64,000 nucleotides of DNA, taken from positions 1,285,433-1,349,432 of the forward strand of contig CM032818.1 of assembly GCA_019155185.1 (NCBI GenBank), read 5' to 3'. This stretch comes from Beaufortia kweichowensis. Lineage: Eukaryota; Chordata; Actinopteri; Cypriniformes; Gastromyzontidae. Positions 12,037-24,559 of the stretch are shown piece by piece. The translations under genes and the position numbers were made by a program. Within the stretch, counting starts at the first letter, position 1; the number at the start of each line of letters is the position of its first letter. The notes beneath the pieces are model-generated. The model ran no database searches. It saw only the letters and a list, made by a program, of their open reading frames with translations, and was not told the origin of the DNA.

Positions 12037-15000
12037 ATGGCAAAATGTGAGCTAATTGAACTACAGGACTTGACTCCAGATGACCGTATAGAGTTAGCGC
12101 CCCGAACCGGCCCTCCGCCCATCTCAGGACACAGTCTGGAAAGATGGGGAACGGAGAAGGTGGTGCGGATGGTGGGCGAGCGTGTACGTTTGGAGGATCC
12201 TGACTGGTTGACGGGTAAACCCGATCGGGGACATGACTTCCAGCCAGGCAGTCAGACGCAGCTCAGCTGGTGTGATCTCTGCGGGGAGTTTATATGGGGC
12301 CTGTATAAACAAAGCCTTCACTGCACACGTGAGTCTCAACTGTGTGTATTTACACATAAATGTGACCAAACCCACATTTCCACATGGATGTTTTGTGTCT
12401 TCCAGTTTGTAAAACATTCGGAAAAGGACGTTTATACAGGCATACGAGGAGTGTTTACAGTGTGTGTTTATTTGTAGGCTGGATAGATTGGGTGTGTTGT
12501 AAAGTTTGATTTGTCAAGAAATGTAAAATAAACAATGGCATTAGTTTATTTATAGAAATTATTTGAGTACTGAATCAGAATTAGTGTCTAAAACATATGT
12601 GTAATGCAAGAATCCTTATTTAAAAAAAATCAACAGACGTACATGGCAGGAACAGGAGTGATATCTAGAGACCAAAAAATTACCTCATCATAAATTCCCT
12701 TTAAATCCATAAAATAGCATAACATAGCATCATTTTGTATCCTAAAGAGGATCTGTTTTAATGGTGTGTAAAAGCTTTGGAACGTAAAATGGGTCAAACT
12801 ATTGCAGACTACGAATGAACAAATTTTCTACCTAAAATAGACCTCTAGATGGCGATGTAAATTAACAAGATACACTCGAAATATAAATTCTCACAGAATG
12901 TATTTATTACCAATATGAACCATCTGTTTATATTTTACTAAAGCCCTGTTGATAAGAGTCCAGACATCAGAAAAATATCAGTCTATGCATAAGAAAAAAA
13001 ATTGTGACAAAAAAGAACATGTTTTTAAGAGGAAACATTTCTGTGAACCTTTGAGAACAACTTTCTGCTATTGTTTTGACTCATTGTTTGTGTTTGTCTT
13101 GTTAGACTGTAACTACACCTGTCACTACCGCTGTCAACCCTTCATTCAACTGGACTGCACCTTGACCTGTGACCTCATCACTGACCAATCAAACTACTGT
13201 GAGGACACCATTGAGACGGACACTAATGTGGTGAGAGAACTAATGAAGAACTATGACATTAGTGAGAATTAACCATAAATTCTCAGTCGTTGTGTGTCTG
13301 TTTTATGTGCGCGCATACATTAAAGTTAAAGCGTAATTTGTCTTTCCGCCCTCTCGTCTGTTGCTGGAAGTAGTTCTATAAGTCAGCACGCCATATGTCA
13401 CCACGGCTCATTTTATTACCGGCCTACACACGTGGTGCCACACGCAATTTACTACAGCGCCAGAGGAGGAGAGGTTGCCTAGCAACCACACAAAAAAGCA
13501 TCTGTTGGCTTTGTATGTTTAACATATATATACACAACAAATAAATACATGTTTTCTGTTTTGACTTTATGGTTTAATAGTTTATAACTCATAACTGAGG
13601 CAGGGAATTTAACTCGTATAGGTTTGTATAAATAATTGAATTTACACAGAATAATTCAGGGCAATAATCGCAGCAACGCTCTTTGTCTAAGCACAGATCT
13701 GACATTGATTTTCTGTAAGTGAGTCTTTCTTGAGTAATCATGTGAAAGTGATATTGAGGGGGAGTGTGACAGCTGGCTGAATGAACTAATCAGCTCTGAA
13801 AGTCAATGGAGCTTCACAATGAACCTTTTACCTAATCACAAATGTGCCAATCATTTTAAAATCTCATCTGGCTCTTTCTCTACTTGTAATCCTATTGAAT
13901 TCATGCAACACTTTCACCAGCTGCACATTTTACATAGGCACGGGCCATATGAGCCCCTAAATCTTTGATTTGTGCATCGCAGTGGACGTATGTTGGGTAG
14001 TATTTTTTGTTGGTAGATCATGTCTCTGTTTTGAGTCTGGGTGTACAGTACCTGTCAAAAGTTTGGACACACTTACTCACTATTGTTTAGATTTTTTTTG
14101 AATAATTTTAGACAAATTTTAGAATAGTAGTAAACTCATCAAAACCCTGAAGTAACACAATTGTAACTGTGGGAATTATATTGTGACTAAAAGCATCCAA
14201 AATAAATGAACACTATGTTATATTTGATCATTTTTAAAAGTAGTCACGCTTTTTCTAGAATTTGTAAAACCATATTTTTGACATTTTATCATTCAGCTTT
14301 TTGAGGTCTTAAGCTTTTTAAAACAGCATTGAAGACATTTCTATTTATGCTGGACTCTTATTGGCTGCTTTTTATTCATTATTTGTTCCAAGTAATCCAT
14401 TTCATTTTTAATAACTTTTTTCTAATATTTCTAAAAGAAATATTTTTGTCTACAAAAGTAATTTCAAACACCGTCAGATTAACAGAAACATTTTGTCAAT
14501 TGTGTCTAAACTTTTCCAAACTAGACATACAAGGTTTTTACTGTTACTCCAAAAGTTTGCTTAGTAATATGTGTATATAAATATATGTTAATAGTGCATA
14601 TAGTTGTATAATATAATTTTAAGATTAGATTTGAATTTTAATTCACCATATTAGTTTTAGGGGGAGGAGTCGGTTTTCAATGGAGGGAGGAGCCAGCGTC
14701 ATATAACTTCGATTCAGGGGGCGGGGCGAACGTAAGGGTGGGGTTTCAAATCACGCCTAACGGTTGCATCCTGATTGCACGAGGTCGGTCAGACACAGCC
14801 ACATCATCGGTAGACTCGCACTTCCGCTCGAGTTTAATCCCGGTTTGATTCGGTTCGGAGTGATAATGACGGACTGTGAGTGGTTCGACATGACGTGGGG
14901 CAGCAGCGCGAGCAGCGGATACTGCAGCCAGAGCGACTCCGAGCACGAGCTCGAGCAGTTTTACACCGCGCGCACGTCACTCAGAAAGACCAAAAAGCGC

Positions 15001-17584
15001 AAAGACAAAGTAAGACACTTGTTAATAACCCTAACAAAGTTATTCTGACGTATAGGTTTATGGTATTTGGATGTTTTGAGGGACTTTTTGATACGATTTT
15101 AACGGGGAAGTTAAATGAACGGAAATCGCCTGTTACTTTCGGTTCGGGTTGCCAGTAGCGCGTCTGCGCATGCGCGAGTTTTCAAACGTCGCTTATGTGC
15201 ATTTACAAGTTAGAGAATATTTTTTTATATTTTTAAGTAAATACTTGATTCATTTAAATGTGTTAATTAGTGTTTTGTGCTGTTTTAGTTTACAGTTAAT
15301 TATACTGAAGGTAAAGGAAGTGTGTGTGTGTGTGTGGGGGTGTTGGTGGGAGATCCTGCAATGAATGACAGTAATGATGTCATGCTGAGCATCACTCATC
15401 CTGATTAACGAATCAAAGGAGCCCTACAGTCTGATTATGCCCTATTCTTAGTATACACACTTAAATCATTCATTTCATCAATTGACCTTGTCAGAGACTA
15501 CCAGATTAATTTGAATTTTTTATTTATTTTTACATTACTTTTACATTCATTCTGCATTCATTTGGTTTGTGGAAAGTTAAATTCTATTACACAACAAAAG
15601 GAAAAGCATTTAACGTGTCGTGTATCTAAAAAAATGCTAAAATCCTCATATTTTATATACAATATATTATATATTACAATGCAAGAATACAATGCATTTA
15701 AAAATGTATTCAGTTGTATTTGTGTGAATAGTTCCATTCACAATACATATTGTTCCCAAGCAGCTTACAAAGAATAGGACCTTACAACCCCCCCAGTGAA
15801 CAAGACAAAGATGACAATAGCAAGCAATTCCTTAAAATGTGCAAGTAGATCAAGAAAAAACCAAGACACATTTGCATTGATCTGTTAAAATGCATCATTG
15901 TTGATGTGAGTTAATTTGGAGACCTGAATGTCTTGAGGCGTGATGACACTTCTGAGAAATTCCAAAGCTTGTGTGTGTGTTCACACTTCCTGTCTGCTGT
16001 TTTTTGGGACGAGGGAGGGTTTTCCTGTGGCCCCTGTCTCGATGAGCTGAGGTTAAAGGCATCCAGCTGTCTAAAACCCATGTAAAACGAAGACTCCTGT
16101 AATTCTGTTCTTGCGCAACTAGCTGCTTTTATTAATAAAAATAACACGGCTACAAAAAAGTAGCTGTTGTTTTTGTCACCATGCTTCAAAATCTTAGTCT
16201 TAGTTTTTCACGTCTAACAATATTAAAGATCATGGGTTAAGGTTTAAGAACAGATGTAGACCTGGTCTGCCTTTTGTCCATTTATTGTGTGTATTTGTGA
16301 ATACTTCACCCAATCTAAGAGTCTCTGGAAGTTTCTATTATGCTCCCTTGTGGTCACATGTTGTATAACACATTTATTTTTGTGGTAAAGGATGAACAAG
16401 CAGACTGGAGGAAACAGGAGCTGTCTAGCAGTGAAATACAGCAGAAAGTGAAGGAATACAATGCTCAGGTCAACAGTAACCTCTTCATGGTTCTGGTAAG
16501 GATCAAAATGTATTGTTGTGAATCTATAAAACAAAGTTTTTTGTTTATATTTTAAGTAAAAAAGCTTCCTAAAACAATGCAAAGTTACCAGCCACCCAAA
16601 ACACTTTAGAAATGCCAAAATCTAGGTATTAATATCAATGATTTGCTGTTTTTTCAGAACCGTGATGGTTCGTACACTGGCTTCATAAAGGTCCAGTTTA
16701 AGCTAGCCCGGCCCGTGTCCATCCCGCCTCCACGAAGCTCGTCCTCATCTTCTCGGGACGACGGTTGTCGGGAGGACAAAGCACTGAAGCATCGCACCTC
16801 ATTTTACCTGCCCAGAGATACAGTCAAACACCTGCACATCAGCTCCAAAACCCGAGCCAGAGAGGTCATCGAAGCTCTGCTGAAGAAATTTACTGTGGTG
16901 GATAATCCGGCCAAGTACTCGCTGTTTGAACGCAGCGAACGACAAAATCAAGGTGTGGAGTTTGACTTGAGTTTTTTAAAGTGTGTCTTGCTGTGTTGAT
17001 TCATTTGACTTCATTAATGCTGATACGTTAGTGAAATTTATTTACAATGTATTTTTTATTTACAAACAATACGTTTGAATACGTTTTTGTTTTAATCTCA
17101 GTGTACTTGAGGAAGATACCAGATGATGAACGGCCACTTTTCCTGCGTCTGTGTGCCGGACCCAATGAGAAAGTCCTCAGTCTGGTTCTTAAAGAAAATG
17201 AAACGGGGGAAGTGAATGTAAGTATAAAATATACTGACAGGAAATCACAGGGTGTGTAGCAGGAACCATATTTTTAGCTTTATGCAGTTTCCAAGTGTTA
17301 TACCAGATAACTCTCAAAAATAAAACATTTGTTTGCACGCTGCTGCAAAAATACTGCATAAGTAATGAATGAATGAATTACGTTCCAGTAATTTTCCTGC
17401 ATGATTTATTGAATGTTCTTGGCCGTTCTTGCAGTGGGATGCATTCAGCTCCCCCGAACTGCAGAACTTTCTGCGCATACTGCAGAAAGAGGAAGAAGAC
17501 TACGTGCGGCAGATCGTCAGGCGCTATGCCCTGGCCCGCGAAAAGATGAAAGATGCCATGAAGAAACTCGGCACGCCTGGCTGA
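12037..17584 (+). CDS. rassf1: RASSF1, isoform A form (6 coding exons)
   Basis: This is a Ras-association scaffold and tumour-suppressor homologue acting in MST/Hippo signalling and microtubule control. Coding exons are 12037-12328, 13106-13230, 16391-16495, 16658-16952, 17102-17217 and 17435-17584 (1083 nt, 360 residues; human RASSF1A is 340). The C1 zinc finger is complete, with His, CX2C, CX2C, X4, His, X2, Cys, X7, Cys ligands and the WCDLCGEF motif. The join of exons 1 and 2 gives CTHC, the A-type rather than the longer D-type spacing. Exon 4 carries the Ras-association domain (TSFYLPRDTVKHL, TRAREVIEALL). The last exon encodes the SARAH helix beginning WDAFSSPELQNFL. The acceptor at 12034-12035 leaves a single base before the ATG. 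Where the mammalian protein has the ATM target DLSQ, this one reads ELSSS. A poly(A) signal follows at 18024-18029. Confidence 0.95.
12500..13100. other. rassf1 intron with fragment of a dispersed repeat
   Basis: AT-rich intron. The stretch at about 12830-12960 resembles 52890-52990 in sass6 (shared CTCACA, ATGTATTTATTAC and GAACCATC words), so it is probably a degraded dispersed repeat. No gene is seen. Confidence 0.4.
13231..14040. other. rassf1 intron, no gene seen
   Basis: The first part of the large intron separating the RASSF1A-specific exons from the shared exons. It contains no supported exon or RNA gene. Confidence 0.4.
14044..14545. mobile_element. Tc1/mariner-like non-autonomous element, degraded
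   Basis: The left end reads TA followed by CAGTACCTGTCAAAAGTTTG. Internal sequence is shared in inverted orientation with 41938-42200 and with the element at 26080-26479. The right end is degenerate near 14510-14545. No transposase is present. Confidence 0.65.
14640..14865 (+). promoter_or_regulatory. rassf1: RASSF1C promoter with GC box
   Basis: A CpG-rich region directly upstream of the RASSF1C-type first exon. An Sp1-type box GGGGGCGGGGC lies at 14717-14727. A strong NRF1-type palindrome, TGCGCATGCGCG, lies just downstream of the exon at 15165-15176, inside the same CpG-rich zone. Confidence 0.65.
14866..15009 (+). CDS. rassf1: Alternative first coding exon of RASSF1 (isoform C)
   Basis: This 48-codon exon starts with ATG at 14866 and ends at a GTAAGA donor. 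The peptide contains FDMTWGSSASSGYCSQSDSE and ELEQFYTARTSL, which match the RASSF1C-specific N-terminus of mammals (MTW, SSGYCSQ, DSELEQ, TARTSL). It ends in phase 0, and the shared exon at 16391 starts in phase 0, so splicing gives an in-frame protein of 48 + 222 = 270 residues lacking the C1 domain. It has its own CpG-rich promoter. Confidence 0.9.
15010..16390. other. rassf1 intron, no further exon seen
   Basis: AT-rich intron with a short TG run near 15317-15333 and a C run near 15788. The acceptor used at 16389-16390 has a weak pyrimidine tract. Confidence 0.4.
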
Positions 17585-18023
17585 AATGCAAGCTGCTTTT
17601 CATACCTCTGAAACAAAAGAAAAGAAAAGGAAACGTACATGCACAGCCCAGAGTGGTTGATGGATGGATGGATGAGTCCAAAGAGTGTGTGGAGGAACCT
17701 TCAGTCCATTAGGACATAACAGGGGTGGTATATGAGCGGGTGATGCAGTGAGCGTGTGACTGGTGTGCGTATGAGGAGCGGATGCAGACTTTACACTGGT
17801 TAAAATACTGCTGTCGAGGAATGATTCAGTGGAATGACTGCAATGATGGAGTGACGTCTTTCCTGTTTGACTGTGGTGAATGGAACAATGCGGTTCTGTT
17901 ACTGAGTATTATTATATTATTGAGAGAATTATTTGTATTTACATTCCAAGATTTAGTGATGTTTATATAATTCATCAGATGTTAAAGTAACTCTATAAAT
18001 ATTTGCTGTTTATTTCTTGGAAT

Positions 18024-18033
18024 AATAAATAAA
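18024..18033 (+). other. rassf1: rassf1 poly(A) signals
   Basis: Two overlapping AATAAA hexamers (18024-18029 and 18028-18033) lie about 440 bp after the rassf1 stop. Confidence 0.7.
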
Positions 18034-18039
18034 AATTGT

Positions 18040-18550
18040 AATATTTTCCCCATATAAATGTGGTTCTGTTTTTATTATAAACAAATGGATATGCACCTTT
18101 GTAATTTTTTAGTACTTCTATTATTTAGTTATTAGTTATTTTATATTAAATTATGCTTTATGTTTATTTTATGACCAAAAGTTAAAGATTCACCCTGAAT
18201 TGACTTTCAGTGTTTATAGTAGAGCAGTTTATTCATCTACAGTATATCTAAATAATTATTTTTTACAATTAGTGTAGTAAAATACAATAAAAACAGTAGA
18301 GTACAAATGTACACTAACCTTTCTTGTTAAAACTATGTAATGTTTTACAAAGAATAACTGTTTTATTTTAACTATGGCATTTAAGCTGCTTTCATGCTAA
18401 AATACATATTATGACAATATTAATGACAAAAAATATTAGGAACATGATTAGTTGCAAATAACTGGAAAATTCTGTGATTTAATTCAATGGTTTAAAAATT
18501 CGTAGCAAATTAAGAAATCAAGAACTTTTATTCTATCTTCATCCCGTTCA
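18040..18550. other. rassf1-tusc2 intergenic AT-rich DNA
   Basis: AT-rich sequence with no supported gene or RNA. Confidence 0.4.
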
Positions 18551-18579
18551 TGGATGCAGTAACATGTATTTCCGGTTGT

Positions 18580-18725
18580 ATTAGGAGCGGCTCAGTGTGT
18601 CATGATTCACTGTCTGATCAGCAGCGGCTCGTTTGCGACTTTACATACAGAATAAACCAAATCAAACCGGCTTTAATCCGCATTAATTCTGCTGCTTCAC
18701 TTCATTTAATACCAGGAGACTGTAT
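18580..18725 (+). promoter_or_regulatory. tusc2: Probable tusc2 promoter and 5' UTR exon
   Basis: A GC-richer patch ends at a strong donor (GTAAGTAAG from 18726). The next usable acceptor is at 19271-19272 (CCTCCTCCACAG), which opens the exon carrying the tusc2 start codon. The exact transcription start is not visible. Confidence 0.5.
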
Positions 18726-19316
18726 GTAAGTAAGTGTCATCATTATAAACCGTATTAATCCTGTGTTATTGACACAAATATTGGAGGACATTATAATGCT
18801 GTTAGCAGTGCTAGCATAAAAGCTACATGAATTGATAAAATAAAACACTTATTCTATTAGTTATTGCCTTAACATAGTATTTAAAATGTTTATTTTAATC
18901 ATAATGAAATGAAATGGGGACTTGCACGTTATATTTGTGATTTATTTATTTATTTAGTAAAACACAGTCTTACCATATCTTAAGGTGCTACATGCTAATG
19001 CTGATGTTAAAATCTCAGTTACGTAAAATAATAAAAATAGTCAATTTATAGTAAATATTAGTCAATATAATATATGCTATAATAATAATTGTTATATTAA
19101 TATTTGTGTATAGGAAAGGATTTTTGAGGTTGGAGACATTTGCCTAAACACATTCTCACTATTCTCACTATATTTTCATAATTTATTGGGGTTGACATCA
19201 GCTTTATGACCTCAAAACGTTAATATTTACCAATAAATGTGAAATAACAAGCTGTTTTATCCTCCTCCACAGCAGCAGGTCCATTGTGACAGGAGGAGAA
19301 TGTTCTCCAGTCCATG

Positions 19317-20036
19317 ATGGGCGGCAGCGGATCTAAAGGAAGAGGTTACTGGCCTTTCTCTGGTTCTGGCAGTGGAGATGAACCTGCTAAAGACGGGCAG
19401 GAGCAGAGCTTGGCGAGGGTCCGGAGCATCAGAAACGCGACCCCTTTCGTGTTTACTAGAAGGAGGTAAATATAACCTCAGCGTCTGGTATGTGACTGAG
19501 TAATGAGTAATGATTTCCAAGTCTGGTAATACAAAACAACATACAGTTCATGTGTGAAGTTACCTGGTAGAGAAACTATCCCAGGGAATACACATACAAA
19601 TAAAATGTATAGATTGAATGTTGCTTTTGATAAAAGCATTTGTCAAATGCATAAATGCAAAGGTAAGTAATTGCATAACTAACTTGTATAAGTAAGTAAC
19701 CCGCTTGTAGGCTGATTTTCCCAAAAAATTAAAACACCGTTTTGATTTTTTATGTGTTTGTGTAGCTCTTTGTACTTCGATGAGGATGGCGATCTCGCCC
19801 ACGAGTTCTACGAGGAGACGGTAGTGACGAAGAACGGCAGAAAGAAAGCCAAACTAAAACGAATCCAGAAGAATCTCATACCTCAGGTTAGTTGCTGTGG
19901 GAAATGTTTCTTAACAAACATTCTATCAACATTTGTCAACATTTCTGTGTTTTAAAAAAAATCTTTCCAGGGAATCATAAAGTTGGATCACCCGTGTATC
20001 CACGCCGATTTTCCAGTGGTCATCTGTGAGGTTTGA
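19317..20036 (+). CDS. tusc2: TUSC2/FUS1 (3 coding exons)
   Basis: This is a small N-myristoylated, mitochondria-associated tumour-suppressor-type protein linked to calcium handling and NK-cell function in mammals. Coding exons are 19317-19465, 19766-19886 and 19971-20036 (336 nt, 111 residues; human has 110). The N-terminus MGGSGSK fits an N-myristoylation site with Gly2. The core PFVFTRRR, FDEDGDLAHEFYEE and VVTKNGRKKAKLKR is strongly conserved, and the protein ends VVICEV. The ATG at 19317 is preferred over the adjacent in-frame upstream ATG-free 5' UTR because only this start exposes Gly2. It follows rassf1 in the same orientation, as in other vertebrates. Confidence 0.96.
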
Positions 20037-21310
20037 CCTCATCGGTCGTCACTGATCCTGCAAAGATTCCGTCCTCCTTTATTTTCCTTCCGACTGCTGG
20101 ATCCTGGACACGCTTGTTGTGTAGCGCCCCCTGTGCCTGGGAGGTCGATGTGTGACGCTTGGAATCTCAGCAGACAGACTGTGAGATATTCCAGCTGTCT
20201 GCCTGTGAAGAAACCACGGCCTGACAATGATGTCCTGACTATTTGTTTCATGTAATCCTCCACATGTACGACTATAATGGGCTGTACGGCCAAGACGCAA
20301 GTATGGTTCATATATGCCTGTTTGTTTAAACTGATTTATATGAGAAGTAGAAGTAGAGAACATTTAGCAACATATGACTTTTTCAGGGGCATATCATGAA
20401 GGAATCCAAGAGAAGCGACAAATGTTTAAAACTCGAAGTAAGAATTCTCTTGGACTTTGATGTGGTTTTAGAAAGATCAGGTTTATATAAACGCTTTACT
20501 AGACAGGCTGTGTTGATACTTTACAGGTTGTCAGGACGCCATGTTCCTATAGGTAACACATTTAGGGTTAGTACATATAAAGTACAACCTAAATTTTGCA
20601 TGTAGTTCCTACAATCTGCTTTTTTCAGCCAGTAGGAGAGAATCAAACGCCGTTTACTATGCTGTGATTTGTTGTATAATAATTGGATGATGATATTGCT
20701 GCTGCTCCTTGATTGGATGGTTGAGGCGCTGACCGACACAGTGCTGCCAATCACTGCAAGAAGCCCCGCCCCCTCACTGTTATGGCAGTTTTTATTTATT
20801 ACAGTTGAAATAGGCAGATGGCATTAAACAAAATATCACTTGGAAATGCATAAAAATGTGTGTGTGTCTGTTAATTTCTAAATTTTGTGCAAAATTGTAC
20901 CCAACAAGTTTTAAAGTAAATGTGATCAGTTTTGTAATCAACTTCCAGGTTTTGACTGCTGAGCGTTTATATCGACTGCAGGAGTAAAATAACAATACTT
21001 CTGTCTTCTCTGATCAGTTTAATAATGTTACATCCACAGGAAAACAAACTTAAATACTTTAAAGCCGTCCTATCAGCCGCTGACCGTCCCGCCCTGCTGT
21101 ACCGTATGTTTTTCCAGTGTACTCCACGTGAACTTTATTGTTCTGCTCTCCTGTCTTCTTTTTCCATCCACAAACATGATGTTATCGGTCTACTGTAGGA
21201 ATCTTTTATCGTCATGGGGTCCTGTTTGCCTGAAACTCTAATCACAGGACAGACGTTTATGCTTAACCCCTAACCCAGAGTATTAAAGTCAACCTGTGCT
21301 GTGTGTGCTG
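20037..21310 (+). other. tusc2: tusc2 3' UTR (end uncertain)
   Basis: No gene is supported. An ATTAAA at about 21281, followed by a GT-rich stretch, is a plausible 3' end and would give a UTR of about 1.25 kb. This assignment is inferred. Confidence 0.35.
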
Positions 21311-22561
21311 GACTGATTTCTTCAGTCATGTGACCTGTTGCGCAGAGTACGTTTTACTTAGTAGATGATAAATGGGTTACAATCCCATACACGTTATCGG
21401 AGAGACAGATTTATTGTGATGTTGGCGTGTTTATCTCTGCTGTAAAAAAATTCTTTTCATATCCATGATTCAGTCTTTAAGAAACCAACATGCTGTCACA
21501 CCCAGATGTATTAAATTAAATTAAATTGCGTTCAATTTTCCAAGGGTTGTAATTTCCTTAGAGAGAGCATGATTTTGAGACTCAAACTATTTCAATGTCT
21601 ATATTAGGTTATATACTATATTATAATATATAATTATAACAAGAATTATTTTCCAATTTTGGGTTTAAACTACTCATTAAGAACCAGCTTATCTGATGAT
21701 TTTTGTTTAATAGTATAATTTCACATTATTTAAATTCTAGACTCAGATATTGTTGGATATTAAAGACATCTCTTTAATATCTCAATTATTTCTCTTAGAT
21801 ATTAGTGACATTAAATGAAAACTTTCTTAAGTGTCATCTGTGTCTCAGATATTTCTGAGAAAAAGAGTAAAAAATCACACAAATGTCTTTGTCATTAAAG
21901 TTTTAGAAGAAATCTTGTCACAAACTGAACTCTTGATTTTTCAACTTAAGTTGGTTCTCTAACTAATCGTCGTCATATGATGCAGTAATTAAAAACTCAG
22001 GCTCATTAGTCAACAGGTCTCATATATTTCTAACATTTATTTGTTTCAAACTCTCAGTCACGCTACAAATGTTCCATGACCTGTACATTTTGCTGTGTGG
22101 TTCAATTGTGACATTGAAAACAAATACCCCCCAACTGCTTATATTTTGTTTAGAAACATTCACGCCATCCCTTTCGACAGTTGTCCTTGGGCAGTTTAAT
22201 AGCTGACGCATATCAGGCTGGATCTTGCTGCGCCAGGATTCAACTTCCTGTCAGAATACATGACCTTTTCTTTCCTCCGAACCGTTCAGTGTCCTGACCA
22301 GTGGAGTCACAGGTCTCTGGAGAGGAACATGCTGATGTCCAGTATAACAGGAAACAGTGATATGCATCCTCTCATTTCTGACACAGGAAACCCAGCATGA
22401 CCATGTGCGATCACGGACAGAGAACTTCCCGAAAGTGACTGTGAGTATATAAAACTCAAATGTCATGACAACGTGTGTGTGCCATGTTTTTTGTATAAAT
22501 ATTTATTGTACAAAAAGTGACATCAGAATTTTTATACATTTGGATTAAATATTCCTGTTCC

Positions 22562-22640
22562 TATAGCACAAAAGTGCAAGCAGCCTAAAGTTTATGGGTT
22601 CAAATCCCACTGATCTTAATATACATGCTGATACCAGCAT
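22562..22640 (+). repeat. tRNA-derived SINE fragment
   Basis: The segment contains GTTTATGGGTTCAAATCCCA, a good RNA polymerase III B-box (GGTTCAAATCC). It is followed by the kind of short body seen in fish SINEs. No complete tRNA fold is supported. Confidence 0.5.
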
Positions 22641-22975
22641 AAACCCTGTGTGTAATCAGACCCTGTGTTATTTCATCCCATTTTAAATAAACTTTAATAT
22701 TACTGCTGAGCTCAGACTCCCAAAGAGCTGAGCTCTCGTTCAGTTTTTTCTCTGCAGAAACCCGTTTCTGACTCAGCAGAGAAAACCAAGAGCAATGGGT
22801 TCAGATGTGTTTACTGGCTCCAAACGTGATGATGGCGTCAGCTGGAGACAGAAGGTCAGATATCCATCTTCTGATTAGTGAAGAAAACACAGCTGATTCA
22901 CTTAACTGGGAGAAGCTGAGCTTTAAAGCTAGATGTTCTGCCCGTTGCCAGATGCTCTGAATTCGGCGTCGCCTC

Positions 22976-23170
22976 AGGGGGGTTTGCTATGCAGTTGATA
23001 AGGTTGTTCTGGATTTTGTAGCTCGTTACAATGTTGCTAAGATGTTTTAGATGGTTGCCAGGGTGTTGCTAAGGGCGTCCTGATTGTTTTAGTGCGTTGC
23101 TATGGTGTTTTAAATGTGGTTTCCAAGGCATTGCTAGTTGGCTGCAAGAGTCTTCTGGTGGTTGCTAAGT
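22976..23170. repeat. Degenerate GTTGCTA-type tandem repeat
   Basis: Words such as GTTGCTAAGATG, GTTGCCAGGGTGTTGCTAAG, GTTGCTATGGTG and GGTTGCTAAG recur at 20-50 bp spacing, as in a degenerate minisatellite widespread in fish genomes. Confidence 0.7.
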
Positions 23171-23792
23171 AGTTAAGGCTGCTCTTTGAAAGGTTTTTAT
23201 GATATTCTGGATATCTCTAGATATGGCTTAGGCGCCTTACTCAGTGTAAGTCTGTGGGTGTTTTCCTATCCATTCTTTATGCTATATTTCAGGTAAAAAT
23301 CAAAGTCCACTGTAAAATAAATCTGTAAAATAGGGTGAAGTATACTGTGTAAATATGATTAATTGATTTTTTTTTACAACTGTTTCACCTGTATTTTAAA
23401 TTCATGTTGCTGCATCGCGTTATTGATGGAAGGGAATAAGAATCGAGAATAAATATTTAAATATAAATATTTAATATATAAGTTTGGATGAAATAAATTA
23501 ATCCGTAAAATGAACAAATAATGTCCTTTCACATTGCAATTATAAAGAAAGTTAATACCACACCTCTTCTCACCAGGCAACACAATCATTCGTGTCGAAA
23601 CAAATCAGTGCAGGAAAATTTATGACACAAGCAATAATAATAGTAATGCTTGTCTTAAGAAGTCTGTTAAATTTATTTTAGGGTGTAAAATTATAAATGT
23701 TAAAGTCACACAAAACCACGCCTTGAGAAGAAAAGTTTCTTCAGAAAAGATGTGTGACAACACTTGGTCTCCACTATCTGTATGTGTGTGAA

Positions 23793-23812
23793 GACACACA
23801 CACACACACACA
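23793..23812. repeat. (CA)n microsatellite
   Basis: Ten CA dinucleotides. Confidence 0.9.
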
Positions 23813-24261
23813 ATGCTTTACATTTTATTTGTGTAACCGATACAGCTGCCCTGCTCTTAAAGGGTCGGTACAGTTTTTTGTATGTCTTTACCATTAATGT
23901 TAACATTTGCTAAATAAAGACTTATGCAGCGACACAATTTGTGTGAAACTGTGACTAAAATATGTTGTGTTATGTTGTGATCACTGAGAAAATGACTGAG
24001 AAATAACAGACAGGCATTAGCAGTTTTCTCTCTTGATCTATGTGTCTTATAACTTAAAGTTATTCTCAAACCTGAGAGTCTTTCATATCACCTTGGCAAC
24101 CAGAGCCAGGGGCTGCCGGGGGTCTGCCGCAGGGGCTGATCTGAGACCAGTCTAAACAACTCAAATCTAATCCTTAATCACAGAAACAGTAGATCAAAAG
24201 ACTGAAGTCTGGCTGGTCGCCCGGGGCTGGTGACGGGTTGGTGAAATGGGCAGGACTGTGT

Positions 24262-24402
24262 AGGAGGTACAGAGGTGTGGTCTCTCCAACATAGAAACAG
24301 ACGGTCGGGGCAACTGTGCGTTCAGTGATACATGAACTGAAGCAGGTGGATATCTGCTTAAAGACATAACTTAGGCTGGGAGAGAGACAGACGGTCAGTA
24401 CG
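24262..24402 (+). other. Possible distal 5' UTR exon of hyal2
   Basis: A GC-richer stretch ends exactly at a strong donor consensus (GTGAGTAAG from 24403). It lies upstream of hyal2 on the same strand with no other gene between. Without transcript data this is only a candidate. Confidence 0.25.
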
Positions 24403-24559
24403 GTGAGTAAGAGCTCATTTATTTTAACATTTTAAGTTTTGCAGTTTAAAATATAAAATTATATTGAATAGTAATTATAATTAATGATGTAGTGTGTGTG
24501 CCCAAAAATTAAAATGATGTCATCATTTATTTAGCATGTTGTTTAAAACCTGTATATGA

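Larger units (their letters stand above)
21320..24260. other. Intergenic region, repeats only
   Basis: AT-rich DNA with a SINE-like fragment at about 22562-22640, a GTTGCTA-type degenerate repeat at 22976-23170 and a CA microsatellite at 23793-23812. I see no convincing exon or RNA gene. Confidence 0.45.

Noticed and set aside
22562..22640. A tRNA gene
   Set aside because: Only the B-box is convincing. There is no matching acceptor stem or anticodon arm, so it is a SINE remnant.
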